From positions 124,001 to 188,000 of the forward strand of contig CAVTFT010000007.1 in the NCBI GenBank assembly GCA_963734085.1: DNA of 64,000 nucleotides, written 5' to 3'. The notes under the pieces are model-generated. The model had not been told where the DNA came from. It saw only the letters and a program-made list of their open reading frames with translations, and did not search any database. Below are positions 41,221-49,621 of the stretch, piece after piece. This DNA is from CAIWHR01 sp963734085 (GTDB lineage: Bacteria; Pseudomonadota; Gammaproteobacteria; Burkholderiales; Casimicrobiaceae). The position numbers and the translations under genes were made by a program. Numbering within the stretch: the first letter of the stretch is position 1; each line of letters begins with the position of its first letter.

Positions 41221-41988
41221 TCAGACCGATGCCCGGGCCGGCCTCGGCACGGCCGAAGGCTGCAGTGCCGGCTGCAGCGGGTCCGGGAACGGTGCCGTGT
41301 CGCCCGCGTAGAGCGACTCCATCAGCGCCCTCTCCCGCGATTCGATCATCGCCAGGAATTCGGTTGCGCCGTTCATCTTGCGGAATGCGGCAAAGCCGCG
41401 CTCGAGAAAATCGTGCAGCGCCGAGAGCCCTGCCATCCGGGCGGGCTGACGCATCATCACGAGCGCCGCATGGAGCAGCGGTATCTTCACATAGCCCTCG
41501 AGGGCCGCGCCGATTTCGCTCGTCAGCCTGATCTGGCGCTCGCGCTCGGGCCGCTTGCCGGTGCGCCGGTACGCCTTGCAATATTCGGCGACGCTGAACT
41601 GCCCGTCGGCGCGCGGCAGCCGAGCGAGCAGCGAGCGATCGAGCATCTGCGACAGCACGCTGAGCTCGACCGCGTTGCCGATCGTCTCGATGACGCGCGC
41701 CGGCAGCATCCGCGCCATCACCGGCGCGACGCGCGCCAGGTCGGCGTCACGCTGCGCGAAGTCGGCGCTGCCATAGAGATCGGTCTGGAAGAACGAGATC
41801 GCATCGGCATAGCGCTTCTGCGCAGCGAGATCGGCGTAGGTCATCCGCAGCCGCCGCGCCTGCCACGTGGCCACGCGCTCGAGCGCGCCGGCGAGAATCG
41901 GGTTCGCGCCGCGTTCCGCATGCAGCCGGGCGAGCTGCATAAGCCCGGCCGTCAGTGCGGCCTGAGTGGGGTCGGGCGAGTTGGACAT
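41221..41988 (-). CDS. conserved hypothetical protein (FFQTDLYG family)
   Basis: 255-aa soluble, mostly helical protein with the segment YADAISFFQTDLYGSADFAQRDADLARV near residue 80, which I have seen as a conserved element in unnamed proteobacterial proteins. There is no signal peptide or catalytic motif. The ATG at 41988 (MSNSPDPTQA) is chosen; upstream in-frame residues look like intergenic sequence. It lies between PHA and GMC oxidoreductase genes, convergent to the former. Function not recognised. Confidence 0.75.
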   Translation of the reverse strand: MSNSPDPTQAALTAGLMQLARLHAERGANPILAGALERVATWQARRLRMTYADLAAQKRYADAISFFQTDLYGSADFAQRDADLARVAPVMARMLPARVIETIGNAVELSVLSQMLDRSLLARLPRADGQFSVAEYCKAYRRTGKRPERERQIRLTSEIGAALEGYVKIPLLHAALVMMRQPARMAGLSALHDFLERGFAAFRKMNGATEFLAMIESRERALMESLYAGDTAPFPDPLQPALQPSAVPRPARASV

Positions 41989-42080
41989 GGAGCGAGCTGA
42001 TTCTTCTGCGATGATCGGGACCAGGCCACGGTGGCCGTCCACACCGTTTCCGCAAGTTTAGCAGTCCGCTGCGGGCGAAT

Positions 42081-42113
42081 TAGATTGTTTTGTCTAGACG
42101 GCATCGCTAGATT
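42081..42113 (+). promoter_or_regulatory. storage-lipid type promoter, copy 1 (Tat/GMC operon)
   Basis: -35 TTGTTT (42085-42090), 17-bp spacer, -10 TAGATT (42108-42113). The upstream TTAG and spacer TCTAGACGGC align position by position with promoters at 44379 and 52253 (26 of 34 bases identical to the 44379 copy). The inverted repeat TTAG-N10-CTAG overlaps the -35. Confidence 0.65.
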
Positions 42114-42189
42114 GGAGGCGGAGGGACCGAACCGTCGCATACGCGGTGACTTCACGCGTTTCGCTGCTCGTCGGGCCGTCCCGATCGCC

Positions 42190-42723
42190 ATGCTCACGCG
42201 CCGCACCTTCATCCTCGCTGGAGTCGCGGGTGGCGTTGCACTCGCGGCCGCCCACTGGCTCAGGCGGGGGCGCGAAGCGCAGCCCGTGGCCCCTGCGCTC
42301 GCCCCGCTGGCACGGCTCGATGCCGGCGCGCCCGCGATCGTCCTGGCGGTCGTTCCGGTGCTGCTCGCCGGGGCGCTTCCCGACGATCCCGCCTCGCGGC
42401 CGGTCGCCGTGAATGAAACGATCGTCAACGTCGCGCGCGCCGTTGCCGGGCTGCCGCCCGCGGCGCAGCGCGAGCTCGGCCAGCTTTTCGCATTGCTCGA
42501 CTTCGCACCCGCACGCATTGCGCTCACCGGCGTGACCGCGACGTGGAACGACGCGAGCGAGCGCGACGTCGCCGCGTTTCTCGATCGCTGGCAGGCAAGC
42601 CGGCTCACGCTCCTTCGTTCGGCCTACGACGCGTTGCATCAGCTCGTGTTCGCCGCGTGGTACGGCAACCCGCGGTCGTGGCCCGCGATCGGTTACGGCG
42701 GCCCCCCCGCACTCGGCACATGA
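42190..42723 (+). CDS. Tat-exported small subunit paired with GMC oxidoreductase
   Basis: 177-aa protein with a twin-arginine signal: MLTRRTFILAGVAGGVALAAA. The mature part (VNETIVNVARAVAGLPPAAQRELGQLFALLDF, YDALHQLVFAAWYGNPRSW) resembles small subunits of membrane-associated flavin dehydrogenases (gluconate 2-dehydrogenase subunit 3-like). The stop overlaps the ATG of the GMC oxidoreductase, so the pair is co-translated. It would carry the flavoenzyme across the inner membrane by the Tat route; that hitchhiker role is inferred. Confidence 0.8.
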   Translation: MLTRRTFILAGVAGGVALAAAHWLRRGREAQPVAPALAPLARLDAGAPAIVLAVVPVLLAGALPDDPASRPVAVNETIVNVARAVAGLPPAAQRELGQLFALLDFAPARIALTGVTATWNDASERDVAAFLDRWQASRLTLLRSAYDALHQLVFAAWYGNPRSWPAIGYGGPPALGT

Positions 42724-44351
42724 CGAACGCCGCCCCATCGCCGTTGCGCGACCCCTGGCACGCCGGAATAGCACGCGGCTGGCGGGTCCAGGACGCCTCG
42801 CTGCAGGACGGCGACGTCGATCTCGAAACCGATGTCGTGATCGTCGGCAGCGGCGCCGGCGGCGCTACGGCCGCCGAAATCTTCGCCCAGGCGGGTCTTA
42901 ACGTCGTGCTGATCGAGGAGGGCCCGCTCAAGACATCGACGGATTTCCGGATGCGCGAATCCGACGCCTACCCCGCGCTCTACCAGGAATCCGCGGCGCG
43001 CAAGACGAAGGACAAGGCGATCAACATCTTCCAGGGCCGATGCGTGGGCGGTGGCACGACGGTCAACTGGACAAGCTCGTTTCGTACGCCCGAGGCGACG
43101 CTCGAGTACTGGCAGCGTGCGTTCGGTCTCACCGGATACTCGGCCGCCGACATGAGGCCCTGGTTCGCGCGGATGGAAACACGGCTCGCGATCGCGCCGT
43201 GGGATGTCGCGCCGAACGCCAACAACGAAGCGCTCGCCCGAGGGGCCGCGGACATCGGCATCCCCACCGCGGCGATCCGCCGCAACGTCAAGGGCTGCTG
43301 GAACCTCGGCTATTGCGGGATGGGCTGTCCGACGAATGCCAAACAGTCGATGCTGGTGACGACGATCCCCGGCGCGCTCGATCGCGGCGCGATCCTCCTG
43401 ACGCGGGCACGCGCGCTCGAGTTCGTCCATCAGCGCGAGCGGGTCACCGCGCTGCGCTGTGCGGCGATGGATTCGGAGGGCGTCGACATGACCGCTCGCC
43501 GGATCACGGTTCGTGCCCGCGCATACGTTGCCGCCGCGGGTGCGATCGGCACGCCGGCCCTGCTGCTGCGCAGTCGCGTTCCCGACCCGCACGCCGTGGT
43601 CGGCAAGCGCACGTTCCTCCACCCGACCGTCGTTTCCGCTGCGACGATGCCGGCGGTGATCGCGCCGTATTCGGGAGCACCGCAGACGATCTATTCCGAC
43701 CACTATCTCGATACGCTGCCACTGGACGGCCCGATCGGCTACAAGCTCGAGGCGCCCCCCGTGCATCCGATCCTGATGGCGATCACGCTGCCGAGCCAAG
43801 GCACCGACCACGCGCGCTGGATGCGCGAGCTGCCGCACCTCCACGTCGAGATTGCGCTCATGCGCGACGGTTTCCATCCGGACAGCCGCGGTGGGACGGT
43901 CACCGTCGACGGCGATGGCGCTCCGGTGCTCGATTACCCGCTCACGCCGTATGTGTGGGACGGCGTGCGCCGCGCGTTCCGCACGATGGCCGAGATCCAG
44001 TTCGCGGCGGGCGCGACGAGCGTGATGCCGATCCACGACAAAGGCGTGGCCTACACGCGGTGGGCCGATGCGCGCGCGGCGATCGACGGCCTGGCGCTGT
44101 CGCCGCGCATGACGCCGGTCGTGAGCGCGCACGTGATGGGCGGATGCGCATTCGGACCGGATCCGCGGCGCGCCGCCGTCGATCCGCAGGGCCGTTACCA
44201 CCACCTGTCGAACCTGTACGTGCTCGACGGCTCGCTCTTCCCGACTTCGATCGGCGCGAATCCGCAACTGTCGATCTATGCGGTGACCGCAAGACTCGCC
44301 GACGGCATCGCGGGCGACCTGGTTTCGGCGCGGCCTCGCACGCGCGACTGA
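42720..44351 (+). CDS. GMC-family FAD oxidoreductase
   Basis: 543-aa flavoprotein. FAD-binding motif VIVGSGAGGATAAEIF (GSGAGG at 43-48) and the GMC segment GRCVGGGTTVNWTSSFRTP. The C-terminus carries HVMGGCAFGPDPRRAAVD and the FAD/active-site block LYVLDGSLFPTSIGANPQLSIYAVTARLADGI. It has no signal of its own and is coupled to a Tat-exported partner. GMC enzymes oxidise alcohols, sterols or sugars; a long-chain alcohol substrate is plausible here because a fatty alcohol-forming reductase lies 8 kb away and a related promoter drives the phasins, but this is inference. Confidence 0.88.
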   Translation: MTNAAPSPLRDPWHAGIARGWRVQDASLQDGDVDLETDVVIVGSGAGGATAAEIFAQAGLNVVLIEEGPLKTSTDFRMRESDAYPALYQESAARKTKDKAINIFQGRCVGGGTTVNWTSSFRTPEATLEYWQRAFGLTGYSAADMRPWFARMETRLAIAPWDVAPNANNEALARGAADIGIPTAAIRRNVKGCWNLGYCGMGCPTNAKQSMLVTTIPGALDRGAILLTRARALEFVHQRERVTALRCAAMDSEGVDMTARRITVRARAYVAAAGAIGTPALLLRSRVPDPHAVVGKRTFLHPTVVSAATMPAVIAPYSGAPQTIYSDHYLDTLPLDGPIGYKLEAPPVHPILMAITLPSQGTDHARWMRELPHLHVEIALMRDGFHPDSRGGTVTVDGDGAPVLDYPLTPYVWDGVRRAFRTMAEIQFAAGATSVMPIHDKGVAYTRWADARAAIDGLALSPRMTPVVSAHVMGGCAFGPDPRRAAVDPQGRYHHLSNLYVLDGSLFPTSIGANPQLSIYAVTARLADGIAGDLVSARPRTRD

Positions 44352-44378
44352 ATTCCGCGGTGGTCGGGGCGCAGCGAT

Positions 44379-44411
44379 TAGTGTGTTTGCTCTAAACGGC
44401 TGCGCTAAATT
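44379..44411 (+). promoter_or_regulatory. storage-lipid type promoter, copy 2 (phasin)
   Basis: -35 GTGTTT (44383-44388), 17-bp spacer, -10 TAAATT (44406-44411), preceded by TTAG. Contains TTAG-TGTGTTTGCT-CTAA, an inverted repeat over the -35, as in the copies at 42081 and 52253. It is 35 bp from the phasin start. Confidence 0.7.
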
Positions 44412-44445
44412 GACATCGACTGCCCCACCTTTGAAAGGAAACATC

Positions 44446-44922
44446 ATGCAAAAGCAAGTCGCCACCAGTTTCCATCGGTACCAATTCGGCGAAGCCGCAC
44501 TCGTCGCGTCGCGACAAGTGTGGCTTGCGGGTCTCGGCGCCACCGTCGTCACGCGCGACTGGGTGCAAAGCGAGGCCGGTCACGTGTTCAAGACGCTGGT
44601 CAAGGAAGGCACGGTTGTCGAGTCGCGCGCCATCCGGTTTTTCGGCGACCAGTTCGAATCGTCACTCGCGCGCGCCAACACGGCGTGGAAAGAGACGCGT
44701 CGGGTGGTCGAATCGACGGTGAGAGAAGCCGCGACGAGTGTCGTCGATTACGCGCAACAGGCGCTCCCGAAGTCGCTGCCGAGAATCGAGTTGCCGACGT
44801 TCCTCGCGCCGGCCGCGGCGCCGGCCACCCGGGCGAAGCGGGCGAAGAAGGTCGTGAAGGCTCGCCCCGCGAAGACGGCGAAGGCGAAGCGCACGGCGCG
44901 CCGCGCGACGAAACGCGCGTGA
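44446..44922 (+). CDS. phasin with H1-like basic tail
   Basis: 158-aa granule-associated protein of the PF05597 phasin family. A phasin helix region (EAALVASRQVWLAGLGATVVTRDWVQSEAG, VFKTLVKEGTVVESRAIRFF) is followed by a lysine/alanine-rich tail (RAKRAKKVVKARPAKTAKAKRTARRATKRA) as in PhaF/PhaM-type proteins that tether granules to the nucleoid. It coats PHA or wax/TAG inclusions in the cytoplasm. The ATG at 44446 follows AAAGGAAA; an upstream in-frame start would begin inside the promoter. A paralogue is at 51708-52202. Confidence 0.9.
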   Translation: MQKQVATSFHRYQFGEAALVASRQVWLAGLGATVVTRDWVQSEAGHVFKTLVKEGTVVESRAIRFFGDQFESSLARANTAWKETRRVVESTVREAATSVVDYAQQALPKSLPRIELPTFLAPAAAPATRAKRAKKVVKARPAKTAKAKRTARRATKRA

Positions 44923-44965
44923 CGCGGTAAGATCGCGGCACCGCGGGCCGGGCGCCCCTGCGCCA

Positions 44966-45032
44966 GCGACTCTTCGCCGCTGCGCTCCCCCGAGGGAGGA
45001 CGGTTTTCGCCTTGGGGGCGCCTCGGCGGCGA
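44966..45032 (+). repeat. dispersed intergenic repeat, family B copy 2
   Basis: CGCTGCGCTCCCCCGAGGGA and CTTGGGGGCGCCTCGGCGGCG correspond to 16985-17054. It is again just before a start codon (patatin at 45054) and in the same direction. Confidence 0.45.
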
Positions 45033-45053
45033 ACGATCGCAAGGGGGAGTTCC

Positions 45054-46322
45054 ATGTCGGCACCGGTTGCAACCGGGCGCGCACGTCGCGCCCGGCGGCA
45101 GCACCGTATGCGTTCGCGCGTAGGCCTCGCCCTGGCGGGCGGTGGGCCGCTGGGCGGAATCTACGAAGTCGGCGCGCTGCTCGCGCTGACCGACTCGCTC
45201 GACGGCATCGACTTCGCGGATCTCGACGTCTATGTCGGCGTGTCGTCGGGGAGCTACGTCGCCGCAGCGCTCGCGAACGGCATTTCGCCCGCGCAGATGT
45301 ATCGGCTCTTCATCGACGACGGCGCCGACGCCGCGCTCACGCCCGAGGTCTTTCTTCGCCCGGCGTTCTCGGAGTTCGCGCTGCGCGCGCTTTCGCTTCC
45401 GCGGCTCGTCACGCGGGCGACGCTGCAGTATCTGCGTGATCCGTTCCGGCACGGGCTGATGGCGTCGTTCGCGACGCTGTCGCGCGCCATTCCGGCAGGG
45501 ATGTTCGACAACCGGTCAGTCGGCGATTTCCTGCGCCGCCTGTTCGCCGCCCGCGGGCGCACCAACGATTTCCGCAAGCTCGAGCCCAAGCTGTTTCTCG
45601 TCGCGACCAATCTCGACACCGGCCAATCGGTGACGTTCGGTGCACCGGGCTATGACCACGTCCCGATCTCGATGGCGATCGAGGCGTCCTCCGCGTTGCC
45701 CGGAATGTTTCCACCGGTGATGATCGGCGGCGAGCACTACGTCGACGGCGCCCTCAACAAGACGCTGCACGCCTCCGTCGCGCTCGAGGAAGGGGTCGGC
45801 CTGCTGCTCTGCGTGAATCCGCTCGTGCCCTTCGACGCGAGCAGGGCCGCGCAGAGCGGGCGGCTCACCGTAGAGCGGCTCAATCACGGCGGGCTGCCGA
45901 TCGTGCTGTCGCAGACGTTTCGCGCGATCATCCACTCGCGGCTGAAAGTCGGAATGGAGAAATACCGGCGGCAATACCCCGATGCCGACGTCGTGCTGTT
46001 CGAGCCGGACCGCGAGGACGCCGACATGTTCTTCGCGAACATTTTCAGCTACGCGCAGCGCAAGCGGCTGTGCGCCGCAGCGTACCGGAAGACGCGACAG
46101 AACCTCCGCCATCGCGCCGACCTGCTGGCGCCGCGACTCGCGCGCCACGGCATCTCGCTGCGGCGCGAGCGCCTGCACGATCCTGCGCGCGCGATCACCG
46201 ACGCGCTGACCGACCCCCGCCCGCTCCATGCGCAGCCCGGCGCCGACGTTGCGGGCACCACGCGCGACCTGCGCCACGTACTGGATCAGCTCGAGCGCTG
46301 GCTCGCGACGACGAACCCGTAG
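45054..46322 (+). CDS. patatin-like phospholipase/lipase
   Basis: 422-aa patatin-domain hydrolase. Oxyanion motif LALAGGGPLGGIYEVGAL, nucleophile Ser64 in GVSSGSY (GxSxG), and the dyad Asp in YVDGALN. The N-terminus is arginine-rich without a signal, so it is probably cytoplasmic. The ATG at 45054 has an AAGGGGGAG ribosome-binding site. The C-terminal about 150 residues are helical and specific to this bacterial subgroup. In a storage-lipid neighbourhood it may mobilise granule lipid, but phospholipid is equally possible. Confidence 0.87.
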   Translation: MSAPVATGRARRARRQHRMRSRVGLALAGGGPLGGIYEVGALLALTDSLDGIDFADLDVYVGVSSGSYVAAALANGISPAQMYRLFIDDGADAALTPEVFLRPAFSEFALRALSLPRLVTRATLQYLRDPFRHGLMASFATLSRAIPAGMFDNRSVGDFLRRLFAARGRTNDFRKLEPKLFLVATNLDTGQSVTFGAPGYDHVPISMAIEASSALPGMFPPVMIGGEHYVDGALNKTLHASVALEEGVGLLLCVNPLVPFDASRAAQSGRLTVERLNHGGLPIVLSQTFRAIIHSRLKVGMEKYRRQYPDADVVLFEPDREDADMFFANIFSYAQRKRLCAAAYRKTRQNLRHRADLLAPRLARHGISLRRERLHDPARAITDALTDPRPLHAQPGADVAGTTRDLRHVLDQLERWLATTNP

Positions 46323-46394
46323 CGACGCCCTCGCGGCGAAGCGGGGCGCTGCGTAGTACCATGCCGGCGGCGTCTGTTCCCCGGAATCCAAACG

Positions 46395-47138
46395 ATGTCC
46401 GCCTCGCTTTGCGTCCGTGCCGTTCTCGTGGCGAGCGCGGCGCTGTTCGTCCTCGCCTGGTGGCAGCGCGACGCCCTGCCGCCGCCGGGGAAGCTCTCGC
46501 CCGCCGTCTTCACCGAACCGGCGCAGCAACCTACCGATCGCCTCGCGTTTCAGACGACTGTCGGCGGCGTCACCTACACCGTCCGGCCCCTCTACACCTA
46601 CGACCTTACGGGACTCGTCGTCAGCAAGCACGACGCCGATACGTGGTGGGACTGGATTCACAAGGCGTGGAACGACAAGCTCAACGTGACGGACCTCTGC
46701 GTCGTCTGGGGCGCGAATGCGCGCAGCGGCATCTATCGCGAGCTCGACTTCTCGAGCGGCGAATTCGTGTGTTATGCGCAGACTTGCTCGAGCGCCGCAT
46801 GGGCCGCCTTCGACATGACGTCGCTTTCGAACAATCACCTCCTCACCGACGAACCGGCGATCGCGCGCGTGCTGCGCAGCGCCCGCGTCGGCGACCAGGT
46901 CAATTTCAGCGGCTACCTCGCCGAGTATTCGCACAATCAGGGCTTCCGGTTCTTCCGCGGCACCAGCATCACACGGACCGATAACGGCAACGGCGCGTGC
47001 GAGACCGTGTTCGCGACACACGCCGAGATTATTCGCCCCGGCAATCGTGGCTGGCGCATCGCCTTCTGGCTCTCGCTCTGCGCGTTCGTGGCGGGGATCG
47101 CTGGCTGGTTCGCGCTGCCGTTCCGCGCCGGCAACTGA
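46395..47138 (+). CDS. predicted inner-membrane protein, unknown function
   Basis: 247-aa protein with a hydrophobic N-terminal helix (VRAVLVASAALFVLAWW) and a C-terminal helix (IAFWLSLCAFVAGIAGWFALPF), bracketing a periplasmic-type domain with several cysteines (VTDLCVVWGANAR, EFVCYAQTCSSAAW, GACETVF). The central segment TYDLTGLVVSKHDADTWWDWIHKAWNDKLNVTD resembles proteins found in several proteobacteria without assigned role. It lies between patatin and a tetR gene on the same strand. Confidence 0.75.
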   Translation: MSASLCVRAVLVASAALFVLAWWQRDALPPPGKLSPAVFTEPAQQPTDRLAFQTTVGGVTYTVRPLYTYDLTGLVVSKHDADTWWDWIHKAWNDKLNVTDLCVVWGANARSGIYRELDFSSGEFVCYAQTCSSAAWAAFDMTSLSNNHLLTDEPAIARVLRSARVGDQVNFSGYLAEYSHNQGFRFFRGTSITRTDNGNGACETVFATHAEIIRPGNRGWRIAFWLSLCAFVAGIAGWFALPFRAGN

Positions 47139-47187
47139 TGCCAGTGTCCGACTGACGGCGCGGACCAACGGCGCACCCGGGGAATCG

Positions 47188-47829
47188 ATGGCCGAAAAGA
47201 AGCGCCCCCGCCGGACACGCGAGCGGATTCTCGAAACGAGCCTCGCGTTGTTCAATCGCGACGGTGCCCCGCAGGTCACGACGGCCGACATCGCCGGTGA
47301 AATGAACATCAGTCCCGGCAACCTGTACTACCACTTCCGCAACAAGGACGAGATCATCGGCGAGCTGTACGCAAAGTACGAGTCGCGGCTGCAACCGCTT
47401 CTCGCCGATCCCCATGGACGCCACGTCGACGTCGAGGACTTCTGGCTCTGGCTGCACCTGCTCTTCGAGCTGATGGGACAGTACCGCTTCCTCTATCGCG
47501 ATCTCGCCGAGCTTGCCGCCCGCGATCCGGCGCTCGGCATGCGGTTCGGCCGCATGCTCCGGCAGGGCTGCGCGACCGTGGTAGAGTTGTGCCGCGGCAT
47601 GGTCGCGGCGGGAACGATGCAGGCCACCGAGCGCGAGATCGCGGCGCTTTCGAGGAACGTCGTGCTGGTCGCAACCTACTGGCAGTCATTCGCCCGGATC
47701 GAGGATGGCGCAAGCGCGATCGTGCCGGATGCCGGCCGCGCGGCATACCAGGTGCTCGCGCTGATTGCGCCGTTTCTCGTCGGCGATGCGCGCGCCCTCA
47801 TCGATCGGCGCGGCGCGAATTATCTTTGA
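47188..47829 (+). CDS. TetR family transcriptional regulator
   Basis: 213-aa regulator. HTH: RERILETSLALFNRDGAPQVTTADIAGEMNISPGNLYYHFRNKDEIIGELY (residues about 10-60), with a C-terminal TetR ligand domain (DVEDFWLWLHLLFELMGQYRFLYRDLAEL). This subgroup (long YRFLYRDL segment) is common near lipid genes in betaproteobacteria. The ATG at 47188 (MAEKKRPRRTRERI) is chosen over an open upstream frame. No operator was identified. Confidence 0.87.
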   Translation: MAEKKRPRRTRERILETSLALFNRDGAPQVTTADIAGEMNISPGNLYYHFRNKDEIIGELYAKYESRLQPLLADPHGRHVDVEDFWLWLHLLFELMGQYRFLYRDLAELAARDPALGMRFGRMLRQGCATVVELCRGMVAAGTMQATEREIAALSRNVVLVATYWQSFARIEDGASAIVPDAGRAAYQVLALIAPFLVGDARALIDRRGANYL

Positions 47830-47842
47830 CGGAGATACTCGC

Positions 47843-48619
47843 GTGGCGAAGAAATGGGTGAAGTTCCCCTATCCCGACAAGTCCTATCTCCACGACGCCG
47901 CGGCGCTGAAAAAGCAGTGGCCGCGCCTGCACAAGGGCGACTGCGAGCCGCTTCCCAAGACCCCTGCGGTGCTGGAAGCGTGGCGCCTCTATCACGCCGG
48001 CGAATTCGCGCAGGCCGTCGAAGCGGGCGTTGCCGCGGGCGGCCCCGGGCTCCACGCCGCAGTCAAGGCGCAGGTCGTCTATGCAACGCATCTCGAGCGC
48101 AGCGACAAGGCAAAGCTCGCGCTGCTGGAGGAGGCGGCAGGCTGGGCCGAATCGCGGAAGAGTGAAGCGCCGAAGGATCCGAACGCGCACTACTTCTACG
48201 CCTACGCACTCGGCCGCTACAGCCAGAGCCTCTCGGTCGCCAAGGCGCTTGCGCAGGGACTCGGCGGCAAGGTCAAGGAGGCGCTCACGACGGCGCTCAA
48301 GCTCGAGCCGAAGCACGCCGACGCTCACATCGCGTACGGCAGCTTCCAGACGGAAGTCGTCGACAAGGTCGGCGGCATCGTCGCCGGGATGACGTACGGC
48401 GCGAAGAAGGATTCTGCGCTCGAGCATTTTCAGAAGGCGCTGAAGCTGAACCCTGAATCCGCGATCGCCCGCATCGAATACGCGAACGGGCTCATCATGC
48501 TGTTCGGCAAGGGACGTCTCGCCGACGCGGAGAAGCTCTACAAGGAAGCGGCCGCGTGCAAGCCTGCCGACGCGATGGAGCGACTGGACATCGAGCAGGC
48601 CCGCACAGAACTCGAGTGA
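47843..48619 (+). CDS. TPR-domain protein
   Basis: 258-aa soluble protein starting at GTG 47843 (MAKKWVKFPYPDKSYLHDAAALKKQWPRLHKGD). Sel1/TPR-like repeats occur at AWRLYHAGEFAQAVEAG, NAHYFYAYALGRYSQSL, HADAHIAYGSFQTE, ALEHFQKALKLNPESAIARIEYANGL. No signal peptide. It follows the tetR gene by 13 bp and is likely co-transcribed with it and the next gene. Partner unknown. Confidence 0.8.
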   Translation: MAKKWVKFPYPDKSYLHDAAALKKQWPRLHKGDCEPLPKTPAVLEAWRLYHAGEFAQAVEAGVAAGGPGLHAAVKAQVVYATHLERSDKAKLALLEEAAGWAESRKSEAPKDPNAHYFYAYALGRYSQSLSVAKALAQGLGGKVKEALTTALKLEPKHADAHIAYGSFQTEVVDKVGGIVAGMTYGAKKDSALEHFQKALKLNPESAIARIEYANGLIMLFGKGRLADAEKLYKEAAACKPADAMERLDIEQARTELE

Positions 48620-48624
48620 TTGCG

Positions 48625-49599
48625 ATGACCGCTGCAAGGCACTTGCTTGCGGTGTTCGCGATGGCGCTCGCCGCCGGCGGCGCCGTCCCGGCCGCACTGG
48701 CCCAGACCAAGGCCCCGGCCAAACGGGCTGCAACGACGCCGGGCGCTCCGGCGGCCGCACCGGCCACGCAACCGACGTCGTCCACCGAAAAGATCGACAC
48801 GCTGAAACGGATTCGCGACACCGGCACGATCATCATCGGCGTCCGCGAAGCGTCGGTGCCTTTTTCGTTCCTCGACACCCAGAAGCAGCCGCAGGGCTAT
48901 TCCGTCGACATCTGCCTCAAGGTCGCCGATGCGATCAAGGCGGAGCTCAAGATGCCGCGGCTCGAGGTCAAGTACGTGCCGGTGAGCTCGGCCAACCGGA
49001 TCCCCGCGTTGCTCGAGAACAAGATCGACCTCGAGTGCGGCTCGACGACCAACACCCGCGACCGCGCGAAGCAGGTCGCGTTCGCCTACACGACGTTCAT
49101 CGCCGGCATCAAGATGCTGGCGAAGGCGTCGTCGAACATCAACAGCGTCGAGGACCTCCGCGGCAAGACCGTCGTCGTCACCAAGGGCACGACCAGCGAA
49201 ACGATGATGAAGCACCTGAACGACGAGCGGCTCCTGAAGCTGACGATCCTCGAAGCGAAGGACCACAACGAGTCGTTCAAGGCGGTCGAGGATGGCAAGG
49301 CGATCGCGTTCCCGATGGACGACGTACTGCTCTACGGCCTCATCTCGAAAGCGGCGAAGCCCGACGATTTTGCGGTCGTCGGCAAATACCTGTCGGTCGA
49401 GCCGTACGCGATCATGATGCGCAAGGACGAGCCGCAGCTCGAAAAAATCGTCGACCGCGCGCTGATCGATCTGTTCCAGTCCGGCGAAATCCGGCGCCTG
49501 TACGCGAAATGGTTTGCGACGAAGGAGCTGACGGTACCGCTGAACCAGTTCCTCAAGGAAGCGTTCGCCGCTCCGAACACGTATCCGGCGTGGCCGTAG
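48625..49599 (+). CDS. amino-acid ABC transporter substrate-binding protein (GltI-like)
   Basis: 324-aa periplasmic protein. The signal peptide (HLLAVFAMALAAGGAVPAALAQ) is followed by a low-complexity Ala/Thr/Pro linker, then an SBP_bac_3 domain: TIIIGVREASVPFSFLDTQKQPQGYSVDIC, IDLECGSTTNTRDRAKQVAF, and DLRGKTVVVTKGTTSETMMK. The pattern fits glutamate/aspartate-type binding proteins. No permease or ATPase gene is adjacent, so it is an orphan here. The ATG at 48625 is 3 bp after the TPR gene stop. Confidence 0.85.
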   Translation: MTAARHLLAVFAMALAAGGAVPAALAQTKAPAKRAATTPGAPAAAPATQPTSSTEKIDTLKRIRDTGTIIIGVREASVPFSFLDTQKQPQGYSVDICLKVADAIKAELKMPRLEVKYVPVSSANRIPALLENKIDLECGSTTNTRDRAKQVAFAYTTFIAGIKMLAKASSNINSVEDLRGKTVVVTKGTTSETMMKHLNDERLLKLTILEAKDHNESFKAVEDGKAIAFPMDDVLLYGLISKAAKPDDFAVVGKYLSVEPYAIMMRKDEPQLEKIVDRALIDLFQSGEIRRLYAKWFATKELTVPLNQFLKEAFAAPNTYPAWP

Positions 49600-49621
49600 C
49601 GCGGGCGCGCGGCGCGCCGCG

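Noticed and set aside
48625..49599. Complete amino-acid ABC transporter operon
   Set aside because: Only the binding protein is present; neighbours are a TPR protein and WS/DGAT, with no permease or ATPase gene.
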